A stretch of 64,000 nucleotides of DNA from Oceanobacillus rekensis (GCF_002153375.1 NZ_MTBQ01000005.1:124001-188000); one strand, 5' to 3'. Shown: positions 44,837-53,710, counted from the stretch's first letter. Made by a program: numbers and translations. The notes: a model not told the origin generated them from the letters alone.

Positions 44837-45015
44837 TTACCGTCGCTCCCATTCTTTTCCCTTCTATTTTTCCCGATAAACAAATGGAATAATCCTATTT
44901 TTTACTTTTACCTAATCAAGATGCAACGGTAACAGGAAATTGCATTGTTCAGCAACAGAACGGGTAAACTTATTAGATAGATTAATTTTCGCAAACAATC
45001 ATGAGGAGGACAAAG

Positions 45016-46632
45016 ATGGCGAATAAAAAACCGAACGTCGTAATCATTTTTGCTGATGACTTAGGATATGGAGATGTTTCCTGTTTTAATCCGGAGTCCA
45101 AAATTAAAACAAAAAACATGGATAAATTAGCTGAAGTTGGAATGCGTTTTACAGATACACATGCCACTTCGGCCTTATGTACCCCGTCCCGGTACGGATT
45201 GCTAACGGGGCGTTATAATTGGCGTTCCAGCTTGAAGAGCTATGTCGTGCCAGGGGATTCCATGCTATTAATTGAAGAAAACCGCAAGACGATTGCCCAT
45301 TTACTAAAAGATAACGGCTATAATACCGCTGCTATCGGAAAATGGCACTTAGGCTTGAAATGGCAGCTGAAGGATCACTTTGATTATGAAAAATTTGGGT
45401 TGAATCCAGATGAGATTCCTGGGAAAGAAACACGATTTGGCCGCGATGGTATTTTTGATATTTCGGTAGGGAGAATGGACTTTGAAGGGTTGGATATTGA
45501 TTATTCCAAACCTATCACATTTGGTCCAAATCAATTGGGATTTGACTATTTTTATGGAACACCCGCATCGCTTGACCAGCCACCATTTGTCTATATTGAA
45601 AATGACCGTGTGGTAGAGGAGGCGACAGAAGTAACTGGAACAGCAATGCTTGACCGAACGGGAGTAACCGACCAGACAGAATGGCAAAATGGCGTTGCCG
45701 CACCGAACTTTGTGCACAGAGAAGTTCCGGATAATATGCAGAAAAAAGCATTAGAGGTTATCGATAGATTTACAGAAGACGACAAGCCATTTTTCTTATA
45801 TTATCCAAACCACTTGGTGCATGGTCCACTGATACCTAATGAGCAATTCGAAGGGAAATCAGGCATTGGCCCATACGGCGACTTCGTACTTCAGCTGGAT
45901 CATTATGTTGGTGAAATAGTCGATAAACTGAAGGAAAAAGGTATTTTCGAGGATACTATTTTTATTCTTTCCAGTGATAACGGGGCATCAGGCGTAGCTG
46001 ATTTCGAAGGGTTAAAGAAACATGGACATAACCCAAGCTATATTTTCAAAGGAATCAAAGGAGATATTTGGGAAGGTGGACACCGGGAACCAACGATTAT
46101 TTCCTACCCACCAATGATACAAGGGGGAACAGCCTCCAACCATATGATCAGTCAGTCTGACATCTATCGCAGTATTGCAGAAATCATCGGTGCAAAAATT
46201 ACCGACGATACAGCAGAGGACTCCATTTCCAATATTCCATTATGGCAAGGAAAGAATGAATCTGTACGCGAAGATATTGTCCATTCTTCCGCCAATGGAG
46301 GATTTTCAATTCGCCGGGGCGACTGGAAGCTGGAACTTGTCTACAATGGGGGCGGATTAGCAGACTCCCGTAAAGGGGCAGAAGGTCAAATGTTTCAACC
46401 TGCAGAATTATATGATTTGAAAGAAGACATAAGTGAAACGAATAATCTCATTCATGAGCACCCAGAGCTTGTGAAAAGCCTCAAAGAGTCATTGAAAGAA
46501 TACATTGTTAAAGGCCGATCCACTCCAGGGGAGCCACAGGAAAACAACCGGAATAACCCATCAGGAGAATGGCCGCAGATTAGATGGATGGACGGATATG
46601 AGGAGTATATTGCGAGGTTTAAGTATGATTGA
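45016..46632 (+). CDS. Cys-type arylsulfatase
   Basis: A 538-residue sulfatase: metal motif FADDLGYGD (residues 12-20), the formylglycine site LCTPSRYGLLTGR with Cys55, GKWHLG, and the SSDNG metal block. It hydrolyses a sulfate ester after activation by the FGE encoded divergently. No signal peptide is visible, so it probably acts in the cytoplasm on imported sulfated compounds. ATG 45016 is chosen for the GAGGAGG site; an upstream ATG at 45001 overlaps that site. Confidence 0.93.
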   Translation: MANKKPNVVIIFADDLGYGDVSCFNPESKIKTKNMDKLAEVGMRFTDTHATSALCTPSRYGLLTGRYNWRSSLKSYVVPGDSMLLIEENRKTIAHLLKDNGYNTAAIGKWHLGLKWQLKDHFDYEKFGLNPDEIPGKETRFGRDGIFDISVGRMDFEGLDIDYSKPITFGPNQLGFDYFYGTPASLDQPPFVYIENDRVVEEATEVTGTAMLDRTGVTDQTEWQNGVAAPNFVHREVPDNMQKKALEVIDRFTEDDKPFFLYYPNHLVHGPLIPNEQFEGKSGIGPYGDFVLQLDHYVGEIVDKLKEKGIFEDTIFILSSDNGASGVADFEGLKKHGHNPSYIFKGIKGDIWEGGHREPTIISYPPMIQGGTASNHMISQSDIYRSIAEIIGAKITDDTAEDSISNIPLWQGKNESVREDIVHSSANGGFSIRRGDWKLELVYNGGGLADSRKGAEGQMFQPAELYDLKEDISETNNLIHEHPELVKSLKESLKEYIVKGRSTPGEPQENNRNNPSGEWPQIRWMDGYEEYIARFKYD

Positions 46633-46653
46633 TGCGGGACATGGGTGCGGTAT

Positions 46654-46680
46654 GGGACATGGGGACAGGCACCGTGTCCC
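46654..46680 (+). repeat. REP left hairpin after the sulfatase gene
   Basis: GGGACATGG-GGACAGGCA-CCGTGTCCC, with a partial copy of the start at 46636. The interior of this element has been replaced by a 42-bp array. Confidence 0.8.
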
Positions 46681-46689
46681 GGAATATCT

Positions 46690-47156
46690 CTATGGCTGAA
46701 GTGGCGCAATCCCGGGCCGTAGTTGTGCCATACAGCATTGAAGTAGCGCAGTCCCGGCCTGGATTTGTGCAATGCAGCATTGAAGTAGCGCAGTCCCGGC
46801 CCAAAGTTGTGCAATACAGCATTGAAGTAGCGCGATCCCGGCCCGTAGTTGTGCAATACAGCATTGAAGTAGCGCAGTCCCGGCCCAAAGTGGTGCAAAA
46901 CAGCATTGAAGTAGCGCAGTCCCGGGCCGGAGTTGTGCAAAACAGCATTGAAGTAGCGCAGTCCCGGCCCGGAGTTGTGCAATACAGCATTGAAGTAGCG
47001 CAGTCCCAGCCCGGAGTGGTGCAATACAGCATTGAAGTAGCGCAGTCCCGGCCTGGAGTTGTGCAAAACAGCATTGAAGTAGCGCAGTCCCGACCCGTAG
47101 TTGTGCAATACAGCATTGAAGTTGCACAGGCCCGGCCCGGAGTTGTGCAATACAGC
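46690..47156. repeat. Tandem array of a 42-bp unit (11 copies) inside a REP element
   Basis: Units read GAAGTAGCGCAGTCCCGGCC followed by CGGAGTTGTGCAATACAGCATT. Being a multiple of three, the period keeps several frames open on both strands (for example SIEVAQSRPGVVQY repeated), but there is no start signal or varied sequence, so I do not call a protein. The array splits a REP element between GGAATATCTCTATGGCTGA and the right arm of its terminator (ACACTTGGTC at 47160). Confidence 0.9.
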
Positions 47157-47274
47157 TAGGACACTTGGTCTTTTCTACCCACTATGAGTTAATCGCCTTC
47201 ACACAGCTTATTGGTGAAATTATTTAAAATATTTGATATTATTAAATAATCCAGTAAGACAAGGAGCAAAACGA

Positions 47275-47787
47275 ATGAAGGATAAATTACAATTACGACC
47301 ACTTGAGAAAGAAGACTTGGAATTCGTTTATAAAATGAGAACGAATCCTGATGTGATGGATTATTGGTTTGAGGAACCTTATACAACGATGGAAAAACTA
47401 ATGAAATCTTATGAGGCCGGACAAGACAGTGACACACAGAGACAATTCATTCTTTATCATTACAAAGAAAAAGTTGGTTATCTTGGCCTTTTCGGTATTG
47501 ATAACCGTCACCGAAATGCAGAATTCGCGATCATGATTGCTCCTTCCCAACAAGGTAAAGGTTATGCGACCGATGCAACAAGACTGATTGTCGAGTATGG
47601 ATTCAATCAATTGAATTTGCACAAATTATTCTTGTATGTTGTTAAACACAATGAAAAGGCAGTTCATATTTATCAAAAAGTCGGATTCCAAATAGAAGGA
47701 GAGCTGAAAAAGCATTTCTTTGTGGATGGCGACTATCATAACGCGTTGTTTATGAGTTTGTTTCGGGAGGATTATGTGATTGAGTAA
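47275..47787 (+). CDS. speG: Spermidine N-acetyltransferase SpeG-like GNAT
   Basis: A 170-residue GNAT acetyltransferase. RPLEKEDLEFV, DVMDYWFEEPYTT, the acetyl-CoA loop QQGKGYAT, FNQLNLHKLFLYV and IYQKVGFQIEGELKKHFF match SpeG along its length. It acetylates spermidine or spermine to limit polyamine toxicity. ATG 47275 follows AAGGAG; the frame is open 14 codons earlier without a ribosome site. Scrambled duplicate pieces of this gene are at 51230-51382. Confidence 0.9.
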   Translation: MKDKLQLRPLEKEDLEFVYKMRTNPDVMDYWFEEPYTTMEKLMKSYEAGQDSDTQRQFILYHYKEKVGYLGLFGIDNRHRNAEFAIMIAPSQQGKGYATDATRLIVEYGFNQLNLHKLFLYVVKHNEKAVHIYQKVGFQIEGELKKHFFVDGDYHNALFMSLFREDYVIE

Positions 47788-47927
47788 TAAAAGAGGGGCT
47801 GGTCAAAAAATGATATTGGATCATTCCTCGGTATTTTTATCTCTCGAAATCTCATTAAATCATAATTTCGATGCTTTTTATTAATTTCCTCATTGCACCA
47901 GTTACATTAAGGACATTCCCTCTCATA

Positions 47928-48317
47928 TTATAAAAACCGTTTTCTTTCTTCCCGTAAAGGTAACGTACAGCTTTCTTTTTTGCCAAACCATTTATATCTA
48001 TTGTTAGCTATAAGTTCATAAAAGAAGTCTCGGATCTTTTTTGGAATGACAAGGAGGATATATGGTATCTTCCATGCTCCTTTCAAATTTTTGCAGATTC
48101 GAAGGGCTGCCGATGATTTAAAATAGTAAGTGTCATCTTCAATAAGAACCATACTGTCTATGTCCTCTGGAATATGATGCTTATTAAATAATTCCATTCC
48201 GATATCACTTTGTAACGAAGCGAATTTAAAGTGGCCTTTTGGGTCTCTTTTGATGATGAATTGAACACTTTTGTCACAAAAATTACAATCTCCATCAAAT
48301 AAAATGATTCTTTCCAT
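47928..48317 (-). CDS. DCC-family thiol-disulfide oxidoreductase-like protein (DUF393)
   Basis: A 129-residue thioredoxin-fold-like protein with the signature IILFDGDCNFCDKSV (residues 4-18, CxxC pair) and FKFASLQSD. Physiological role in the family is unclear; a redox function is assumed. The start follows AGGTGGG. A remnant of a second copy is at 51416-51540. Confidence 0.88.
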   Translation of the reverse strand: MERIILFDGDCNFCDKSVQFIIKRDPKGHFKFASLQSDIGMELFNKHHIPEDIDSMVLIEDDTYYFKSSAALRICKNLKGAWKIPYILLVIPKKIRDFFYELIANNRYKWFGKKESCTLPLREERKRFL

Positions 48318-48418
48318 TCCAATCCCACCTTTCTATTAGTATACCATCTCCATTATAACTTCTCTTTTTTTCAGTACTATTATATGTTAGATAATTTGGA
48401 TAGGCTTAAGTAAAAACC

Positions 48419-48452
48419 AGCCTGTATCATAATCTAATCTAAGATACAGGCT
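48419..48452 (-). terminator. Intrinsic terminator of the ECF-PadR-SEDS operon
   Basis: Minus strand AGCCTGTATC / GATACAGGCT followed by GGTTTTTAC, 49 bp after the last stop. Confidence 0.75.
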
Positions 48453-48500
48453 TTCCATTTTAATATATTTTTTATTAGAGCGTTTGGATAAGACACTATA

Positions 48501-49802
48501 TTAGCTTACGATGGTAGGATCAACAATATCCTTTCTTCGGTAGACGTTCAGAATAAGGCCTAAGATTGCAGAGTAAACGAGCAACATGCTTCCTCCATAA
48601 CTAATAAACGGCAGGGGTACTACCATGGTTGGGGCCATGCCAACCCCCATTAGAATGTTCCAGCAGGTGGGAATAATAAATAATGCAGCCCCTCCGATTG
48701 CTAATAATCTGCCGAATAAATCCTTTGTTTTAAACGCATTTAACGAAATCCGCAAAATAAATACAAACAGTAGGATACAAAGGATAATTCCGAAAGCCCA
48801 GCCTAGAGAATAGACGAGAAATGGGAATACAAAATCTGTATGTGCCTCAGGAAGCTTTAGATCATTGTAAAGTCCCTTGCCGAACCACCCGGCCTGTAAA
48901 AGGATATCCTTCACTAGAATATATATATATCCTGCTCCATTTGGGTCCGTATCTGGATTTGCAAATGCCATAAGTCTATCAAAGAAATTGCTATTACGGG
49001 AGTTAAGAAGCATCGCACTAATAAAACTGATACCTATCAGCAAATTACCCATGGCTACTTTAATGGCTAATTTTTTATGAACATGTGAAAAAACATACAT
49101 CGTTACTACGCATAAAAAGTAAATGATCGTAAACATAAATTGTGGAAGCATGATGTAGAGAAGGACTGGTGTCCAAAACAGGAAAAATAGCATTCCTTGT
49201 TTTTTCCATCCCTTAAACGCATTCATTTTGGCAAAAATCCCAGCCCACGCTATGAAAAATAAAAATAAGGATATGGCTGTAACATCAATCGTCATACCTC
49301 CAAAAGAGACCCATCTTTTTGCTCCGTTAACCTCAATGCCAGCTAAATGAGCTATAAAAAATAGGATGATGCCACCTCCATAAAAATACATCCACAAATT
49401 TTTTAATTTCCTGTAATCAAAGAAAAGAAAACCTACTAGAACAAGAATAGCAAGGATGATCCAGACGACTTGTCTTCCTAGAAAAGAGAAATTAGGTATG
49501 GAAACACCGCCAACCAGTGGAAGGAAACTAATACCTATAAGGATGACAAATAAAATAATAAGGAGCCAATCCATTTTCGGTTTATGAAGATGGTTTAAGT
49601 TTTTACCAATGGTAAAGGGATTTCCCATTTCCTGCAATGCCTTTTCATCTGCATCCTCTTTAGATAATCCTCTCTTCTGGAAGGATTGGCTTAATTCTAC
49701 CATATGATGACTAAGCTCTTTTTTGATCATACCGTGAGCTTCCTTGGATTTCACTTTAGAGATCACTTTACTTAAATACTCCTCAAATGTAGAAGAACTC
49801 AT
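48501..49802 (-). CDS. FtsW/RodA/SpoVE (SEDS)-family protein with permease-prefix N-terminal domain
   Basis: A 433-residue protein. The first 70 residues (EEYLSKVISKVKSKEAHGMI to KALQEMGNPFTIG) are a helical permease-prefix-type domain; the rest has about ten membrane helices with SEDS blocks (LPEAHTDFVFPFLVYSLGW, PLPFISYGGSMLLVY). SEDS proteins polymerise peptidoglycan. The usual EELG after HTDF is replaced by YSLG, so activity is uncertain. It overlaps padR by 4 bp and so is made under the ECF/PadR system rather than with division genes. Confidence 0.88.
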   Translation of the reverse strand: MSSSTFEEYLSKVISKVKSKEAHGMIKKELSHHMVELSQSFQKRGLSKEDADEKALQEMGNPFTIGKNLNHLHKPKMDWLLIILFVILIGISFLPLVGGVSIPNFSFLGRQVVWIILAILVLVGFLFFDYRKLKNLWMYFYGGGIILFFIAHLAGIEVNGAKRWVSFGGMTIDVTAISLFLFFIAWAGIFAKMNAFKGWKKQGMLFFLFWTPVLLYIMLPQFMFTIIYFLCVVTMYVFSHVHKKLAIKVAMGNLLIGISFISAMLLNSRNSNFFDRLMAFANPDTDPNGAGYIYILVKDILLQAGWFGKGLYNDLKLPEAHTDFVFPFLVYSLGWAFGIILCILLFVFILRISLNAFKTKDLFGRLLAIGGAALFIIPTCWNILMGVGMAPTMVVPLPFISYGGSMLLVYSAILGLILNVYRRKDIVDPTIVS

Positions 49803-50230
49803 AAAGAAGCCTCCTCGATTAAGTTTTTTAGCAATGCACTTTGTTGAGGTCCTCTATGTTTGCAAGCAACGACATATTTCTTTCCTTTCGTAGTTAGGGA
49901 GTAGTATTTCCTATCATCGCTCCACGTTGAAGTAAGGATTTTCTTATTTTCAAGTAGATGTAAAAGCGTATAAAGCTGGCCTTCATTGCTTTCGAAACTA
50001 CGTTCATTTTTTCGGAAAAGTTGGGTGGAAATATCATATCCATGCTTTGATGCATCTTGCAGCGAATCTAATATACTAATTAGGGTCTCTTCTTTCCAAG
50101 AATGGAGCTCGGGATGAGATTGTTTGCTTCGAATTGTTTCTTTTACTGCGTTTTTTCTCTCCTCGGAAAAGGAAAAACCTTCAAAGTCTTTTTTCATCGA
50201 ATGCTTCAGGTTATCGAATGGATCGTCCAT
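49799..50230 (-). CDS. PadR-family transcriptional regulator
   Basis: A 143-residue protein; the winged-helix PadR domain lies at about 45-125 (SILDSLQDASKHGYDISTQL, then LYTLLHLLENKKILTSTWSDD, KYYSLTTKGKKYV), preceded by a 40-residue helical extension. It sits between the ECF sigma gene (2-bp gap) and the SEDS gene (4-bp overlap), so all three are one operon. It probably represses this operon in response to a cell-wall or drug signal (inference). Confidence 0.92.
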   Translation of the reverse strand: MDDPFDNLKHSMKKDFEGFSFSEERKNAVKETIRSKQSHPELHSWKEETLISILDSLQDASKHGYDISTQLFRKNERSFESNEGQLYTLLHLLENKKILTSTWSDDRKYYSLTTKGKKYVVACKHRGPQQSALLKNLIEEASL

Positions 50231-50232
50231 GG

Positions 50233-50781
50233 TTATACCTCCTTTTTCATCTGGTTCTTTAATAATTCCCTGGCACGTTTTAATCTCGTTTTTATTGTAT
50301 TAATATTTACAGCTGTAATCCTGCTTATAGTTGCTAAAGAAAGCTCCTCATAGTAATGCAAAAAAACAACTTCCCTGTACTTTACTGGTAAGTTCATAAC
50401 AGCATTCGTTAAACTGTTTGCAATATTTTTAGAGATGAATTCCTCATCAATCATTTTTGATTTGGACGGAATATAATCAGAAATTCTTTCACTAACAATT
50501 ATTTTGCGATAATGCCAACTACGCAAGTAATCTTTACAATGATTAATAGCAATTCGATAAACCCACGTTTTTATGGATGATTGATGATTAAACTGATCTA
50601 GTTTTTCATAGCACTTAATAAATATCTCTTGCGTTAAATCCTCTGCTGTCGTTTGGTTTCTTACGTAAGTAAAGACAAGATGCAGGACATCATCGCTATA
50701 GTCATCCATTAATTGGCCAATAATTTGTTCCGTATTTTCTATATTAGTAACATTTATTGTTATTTCCCCCTGTTCAGCCAT
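50233..50781 (-). CDS. ECF-type RNA polymerase sigma factor
   Basis: A 182-residue sigma-70 family protein with region 2 (LVFTYVRNQTTAEDLTQEIF, IKTWVYRIAINHCKDYLRSW) and region 4 (LPVKYREVVFLHYYEELSLA, INTIKTRLKRARELL). It directs polymerase to stress promoters. No classical anti-sigma gene follows; the PadR and SEDS proteins occupy that place. The start follows AGAAAGAGGTGAAAC. Confidence 0.93.
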   Translation of the reverse strand: MAEQGEITINVTNIENTEQIIGQLMDDYSDDVLHLVFTYVRNQTTAEDLTQEIFIKCYEKLDQFNHQSSIKTWVYRIAINHCKDYLRSWHYRKIIVSERISDYIPSKSKMIDEEFISKNIANSLTNAVMNLPVKYREVVFLHYYEELSLATISRITAVNINTIKTRLKRARELLKNQMKKEV

Positions 50782-51024
50782 CTAAGTTTCACCTCTTTCT
50801 ACATATTAGACGAAGCAAGCATCATGGTGGTTTGAAAAAATTAAAAATCATTAGATATTTCTTTGCGTATGCAGGAATATCCTGAAAAGGCTGGCCCTTG
50901 TCCTTTCTTTGGATTCTTGCCGAATTATGGTCGATTGAAATCTATGGGAATCCGACATTTTCTGTTATTATAAGATGTGAATCAGATAGGTTTGTCTTGT
51001 TATCATAAAAAGGAGGTACGAACT

Positions 51025-51147
51025 ATGTCAAAATTGACGATGGTTGCAAAACTGCTGAACAATCGCAAAGTGAAAAAAGCGATTATAGAAAAAGGTGTAC
51101 CGATGATCAAGAAGGAAATTGAAAAGAGGAAGAATAGATCGAAGTAA
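51025..51147 (+). CDS. Small basic hypothetical protein (40 aa)
   Basis: ATG 51025 has an excellent AAAGGAGGT site. The product (MSKLTMVAKLLNNRKVKKAI ... KRKNRSK) is very basic and probably helical. No family recognised. The strong ribosome site and free-standing position argue for a real gene. Confidence 0.55.
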   Translation: MSKLTMVAKLLNNRKVKKAIIEKGVPMIKKEIEKRKNRSK

Positions 51148-51229
51148 GGCGATTGCATGTTGTTGCGGTTGTCTTTTTTACCTATGCATTATGCCTCATG
51201 ATTGCTTGCACAACCCCCTGTTCCTTCAG

Positions 51230-51382
51230 CTTACTGGTGAAATTATATAAAAAATCCAGTAAGTTGTATAAGCTTCCTCAAACCAATCATCCATCACATC
51301 AGGGTTCGTTCCCACATAAATTTCCCGAAACAAACTCATAAATAACGCGTTAGCATAGCTTCCATCCACAAAGAAAAGCTTT
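51230..51382 (-). pseudogene. Scrambled speG remnant (C-terminal piece joined to N-terminal piece)
   Basis: Minus-strand reading gives FFVDGSYANALFMSLFREIY, the end of SpeG, directly followed by GTNPDVMDDWFEEAYTT, which belongs near the start. This order arises if two tandem speG copies recombined or a deletion joined the end of one to the beginning of the next. Not functional. Confidence 0.7.
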
Positions 51383-51415
51383 CTATTATAAGAACTGTTT
51401 ACTTTCTTCTGGTGA

Positions 51416-51540
51416 AGGTAACCTACAATTTTTCATTTGTTCCAATCGGATTTATATCTATTTTTCCCTATAAGTTCATAAAGGAAGTCACGGATGGTTT
51501 TTGGGATAACTAGGAAGACATAAGGCATCCTCCAACTCCT
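51416..51540 (-). pseudogene. C-terminal remnant of a second DCC-family gene
   Basis: Minus-strand RSWRMPYVFLVIPKTIRDFL then YELIGKNRYKSDWNK matches the end of the intact DCC protein at 47928 (KIPYILLVIPKKIRDFFYEL). The N-terminal CxxC part is gone. Together with the speG remnant it is a broken copy of the 47.3-48.3 kb segment. Confidence 0.75.
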
Positions 51541-51571
51541 AAAAAGGATAAGGATGACTTCGTATTCTTCA

Positions 51572-51600
51572 TTGACATTAAATGTAGCATGTAATAACCT
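51572..51600 (+). promoter_or_regulatory. Probable promoter of czrA-czcD
   Basis: TTGACA at 51572 and a weak -10 (TAACCT at 51595) with 17-bp spacing, directly before the ArsR-type operator. Confidence 0.4.
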
Positions 51601-51602
51601 AT

Positions 51603-51622
51603 ATATGAACATATGGTCATAT
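51603..51622 (+). promoter_or_regulatory. ArsR/CzrA-type operator
   Basis: ATATGAACATATGGTCATAT, a near-perfect dyad with the TGAACA half-site of SmtB/CzrA operators, just downstream of the promoter. Metal-free CzrA would block transcription here. Confidence 0.65.
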
Positions 51623-51653
51623 ATTAGCATATACATATTGTAAAGGAGTAAAA

Positions 51654-51992
51654 ATGATGAGTGAAGAACAGAAACATGAAAAGATGTCTAATGAAGAAAT
51701 GCAGGACTTGGATGAGGAGACGTTATTTGTTGTCTCGCAAACGTTCAAAGCATTGAGCGACCCAACTAGAATTCGCATTTTGAATTTATTATGTACAGGT
51801 GAGCATTCCGTCAATGACATTGCGGAGACATTAAATTTAGGCCAATCGAGTGTCTCCCATCAATTACGTTTTTTAAAAAATTTAAGATTAGTTAAATATA
51901 GAAGAGCAGGGACAACGATGTATTATTCGGAAGATGACGAACACATCATGAATTTATTAAAGCAGGCTATTGAGCATGCTTCACATCATTAA
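51654..51992 (+). CDS. czrA: Metal-responsive ArsR-family repressor, CzrA-like
   Basis: A 112-residue winged-helix repressor: [40 protein letters not shown] recognition helix and a C-terminal helix with [18 protein letters not shown], whose Asp/His residues fit the alpha-5 zinc site of CzrA/SmtB. It autoregulates and controls czcD 17 bp downstream. The operator is visible at 51603. The start follows AAAGGAG. Confidence 0.9.
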   Translation: MMSEEQKHEKMSNEEMQDLDEETLFVVSQTFKALSDPTRIRILNLLCTGEHSVNDIAETLNLGQSSVSHQLRFLKNLRLVKYRRAGTTMYYSEDDEHIMNLLKQAIEHASHH

Positions 51993-52009
51993 TTTAGGGG
52001 GATTCTAAA

Positions 52010-52960
52010 ATGGGACATGATCATGGACATGACCATACACATGGCGCAAATAAAAAGACGCTAATGATCAGTTTTATTATTATTACAGCTTATATGATTA
52101 TAGAAGCAATTGGAGGGTTTATGACCAACAGTCTTGCGTTATTATCTGATGCAGGACATATGTTAAGTGATGCCATATCACTTGGGATTGCATTATTGGC
52201 TTTTACACTTGGGGCAAAGGCCGCCAATCATAGTAAAACATTTGGGTATAAGCGATTTGAGATATTAGCAGCGGTTCTTAACGGGATAACACTTATTTTA
52301 GTTGCATTATACATTTTTTACGAAGCAATTGGGCGTTTTCAAAATCCTCCTGAAGTAGCTTCAACTGGAATGTTAATCATTGCTTCAATCGGTTTATTAG
52401 TCAATATTATTGTTGCGTGGATTATGATGCGTGGTGGGGATGTGGAAGAGAACTTGAATATGCGTGGAGCATACTTGCATGTCATTAGCGATATGCTTGG
52501 TTCCGTGGGTGCCATTATTGCTGCACTACTTATCATATTCTTCGGATGGGGCTTTGCAGATCCACTTGCAAGCGTTATTGTTGCGGCACTCGTATTACGC
52601 AGCGGCTACTATGTTACAAAATCTGGGCTTCATATCCTGATGGAAGGGACACCACAAAATGTAGATGTGGACAGTGTGATTCAAACAATTAAAAATGTAA
52701 ATGGTATTCAAAACGTTCACGACTTGCACATTTGGTCAATTACAAGTGGGTTAAATGCACTTTCCTGCCATGCAGTTGTAGCTGATCAAGTGTCCATTGC
52801 AGAAAGTGAACAATTGCTTCGTCAAATCGAACATGATCTTGGACACGAAAACATTCACCATATGACGATTCAATTGGAAACGTCTGCTCATCTCCATGAT
52901 GATTCCATTTTGTGTAATGTGGAAGCAGAACCATCTGGACACCATCATCACCATCACTGA
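52010..52960 (+). CDS. czcD: Cation diffusion facilitator, zinc/cadmium/cobalt efflux (CzcD)
   Basis: A 316-residue membrane transporter with six helices and a cytoplasmic C-terminal domain. Metal residues are in LLSDAGHMLSDAISLG (helix 2) and HVISDMLGSVGA (helix 5). Both ends are His-rich (HDHGHDHTHG and a terminal run of six His). It exchanges Zn2+, Cd2+ or Co2+ for protons, under control of the preceding ArsR protein. Confidence 0.95.
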   Translation: MGHDHGHDHTHGANKKTLMISFIIITAYMIIEAIGGFMTNSLALLSDAGHMLSDAISLGIALLAFTLGAKAANHSKTFGYKRFEILAAVLNGITLILVALYIFYEAIGRFQNPPEVASTGMLIIASIGLLVNIIVAWIMMRGGDVEENLNMRGAYLHVISDMLGSVGAIIAALLIIFFGWGFADPLASVIVAALVLRSGYYVTKSGLHILMEGTPQNVDVDSVIQTIKNVNGIQNVHDLHIWSITSGLNALSCHAVVADQVSIAESEQLLRQIEHDLGHENIHHMTIQLETSAHLHDDSILCNVEAEPSGHHHHHH

Positions 52961-52964
52961 TGAA

Positions 52965-53112
52965 GGAACACGGGGACAGGCACCGCGTCCCGAAATATCT
53001 TCTTGACTTCGACTGCGTGTAATTATTAAGCAGCTAATTGGCTGGTGTGGATGCGGTGTTGAACCGGGTTCATTCCCGCCAATTTTTGCTTTTGGGACAA
53101 GGTGCCTGTCCC
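52965..53112. repeat. REP element carrying an IS-derived insert
   Basis: Left hairpin GGAACACGG...CCGCGTCCC (52965-52991) and right hairpin GGGACAAGGTGCCTGTCCC (53094-53112). Between them is the tail of an IS150-type transposase gene in place of the normal interior. Confidence 0.7.
53026..53091 (-). mobile_element. 3' remnant of IS150-type orfB
   Basis: The minus strand encodes KQKLAGMNPVQHRIHTSQLA plus A and stop, nearly identical to the last 21 codons of the intact IS at 59757-61232. The rest of the IS and its terminal repeat are gone. Confidence 0.85.
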
Positions 53113-53189
53113 GATGTTATAAAGTAAAGATAGCTTTATATCAAAAATATATTATAATAGAAGTATGACGTACGATAAGGAGATAACAC

Positions 53190-53363
53190 ATGTCCAACGA
53201 AAAAAAGCTTAGTACGAGAGAAATAGTACAGCAGCAGCTGGAACGAAAAAAACAAGCACAAGCAAATAATAAAAATACCAAAAATGGCTATGGTTCAGCA
53301 AAGCATATGCAAAGCCAACTCGCAAAGAAAACGAGTACTACTCGCCGTAAAATGGGAAGTTAA
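53190..53363 (+). CDS. Small basic hypothetical protein (57 aa)
   Basis: ATG 53190 follows AAGGAG, with a TATAAT-like -10 about 40 bp before. The product is hydrophilic and rich in Lys/Gln/Asn (STREIVQQQLERKKQAQANN ... TTRRKMGS), without membrane segment. I do not recognise it. A REP hairpin follows ten bases after its stop. Confidence 0.6.
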   Translation: MSNEKKLSTREIVQQQLERKKQAQANNKNTKNGYGSAKHMQSQLAKKTSTTRRKMGS

Positions 53364-53372
53364 TGACTGATA

Positions 53373-53596
53373 GGGACGCGGGGACAGACACCGCGTCCCA
53401 AAATATTTCCATAGCTAAGACCAAGTGTTAGATACACTTGGTCTTTTTTTACCCAAAAAACACAAAAGTGAACGGTGGGACCCGGGACAGGCACCACATC
53501 CCAAAATTATCTCTCTACCTATATAATATAAAAGTAATAGTTACCAAGCCAATTGGTATAGATATATCTGGGACAAGGTGCCTGTCCCCATGTCCC
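53373..53596. repeat. REPIN-like element, short form (224 bp)
   Basis: Left hairpin with perfect pairing GGGACGCGG / CCGCGTCCC (53373-53399), perfect terminator AGACCAAGTGT / ACACTTGGTCT plus T7, a second degenerate hairpin near 53480-53505, and a right hairpin (53570-53596) with minus-strand GTAG. Most of the transposase-tail relic has been lost. Confidence 0.8.
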
Positions 53597-53710
53597 TACC
53601 TACCTATGTCCCTAATTTGAATTATGCAAACAATCCTACTTGCGAATAAATTAAGTCTTGACTGGATGGTTATAATGGGTTAGTTTATATAAATAGAATT
53701 TAATAGTACA

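Noticed and set aside
46452-47159. Long open frames on both strands through the 42-bp array, encoding 14-residue repeats
   Set aside because: The period is a multiple of three, so any stop-free frame stays open; there is no ribosome site and the frames are equally good on both strands.
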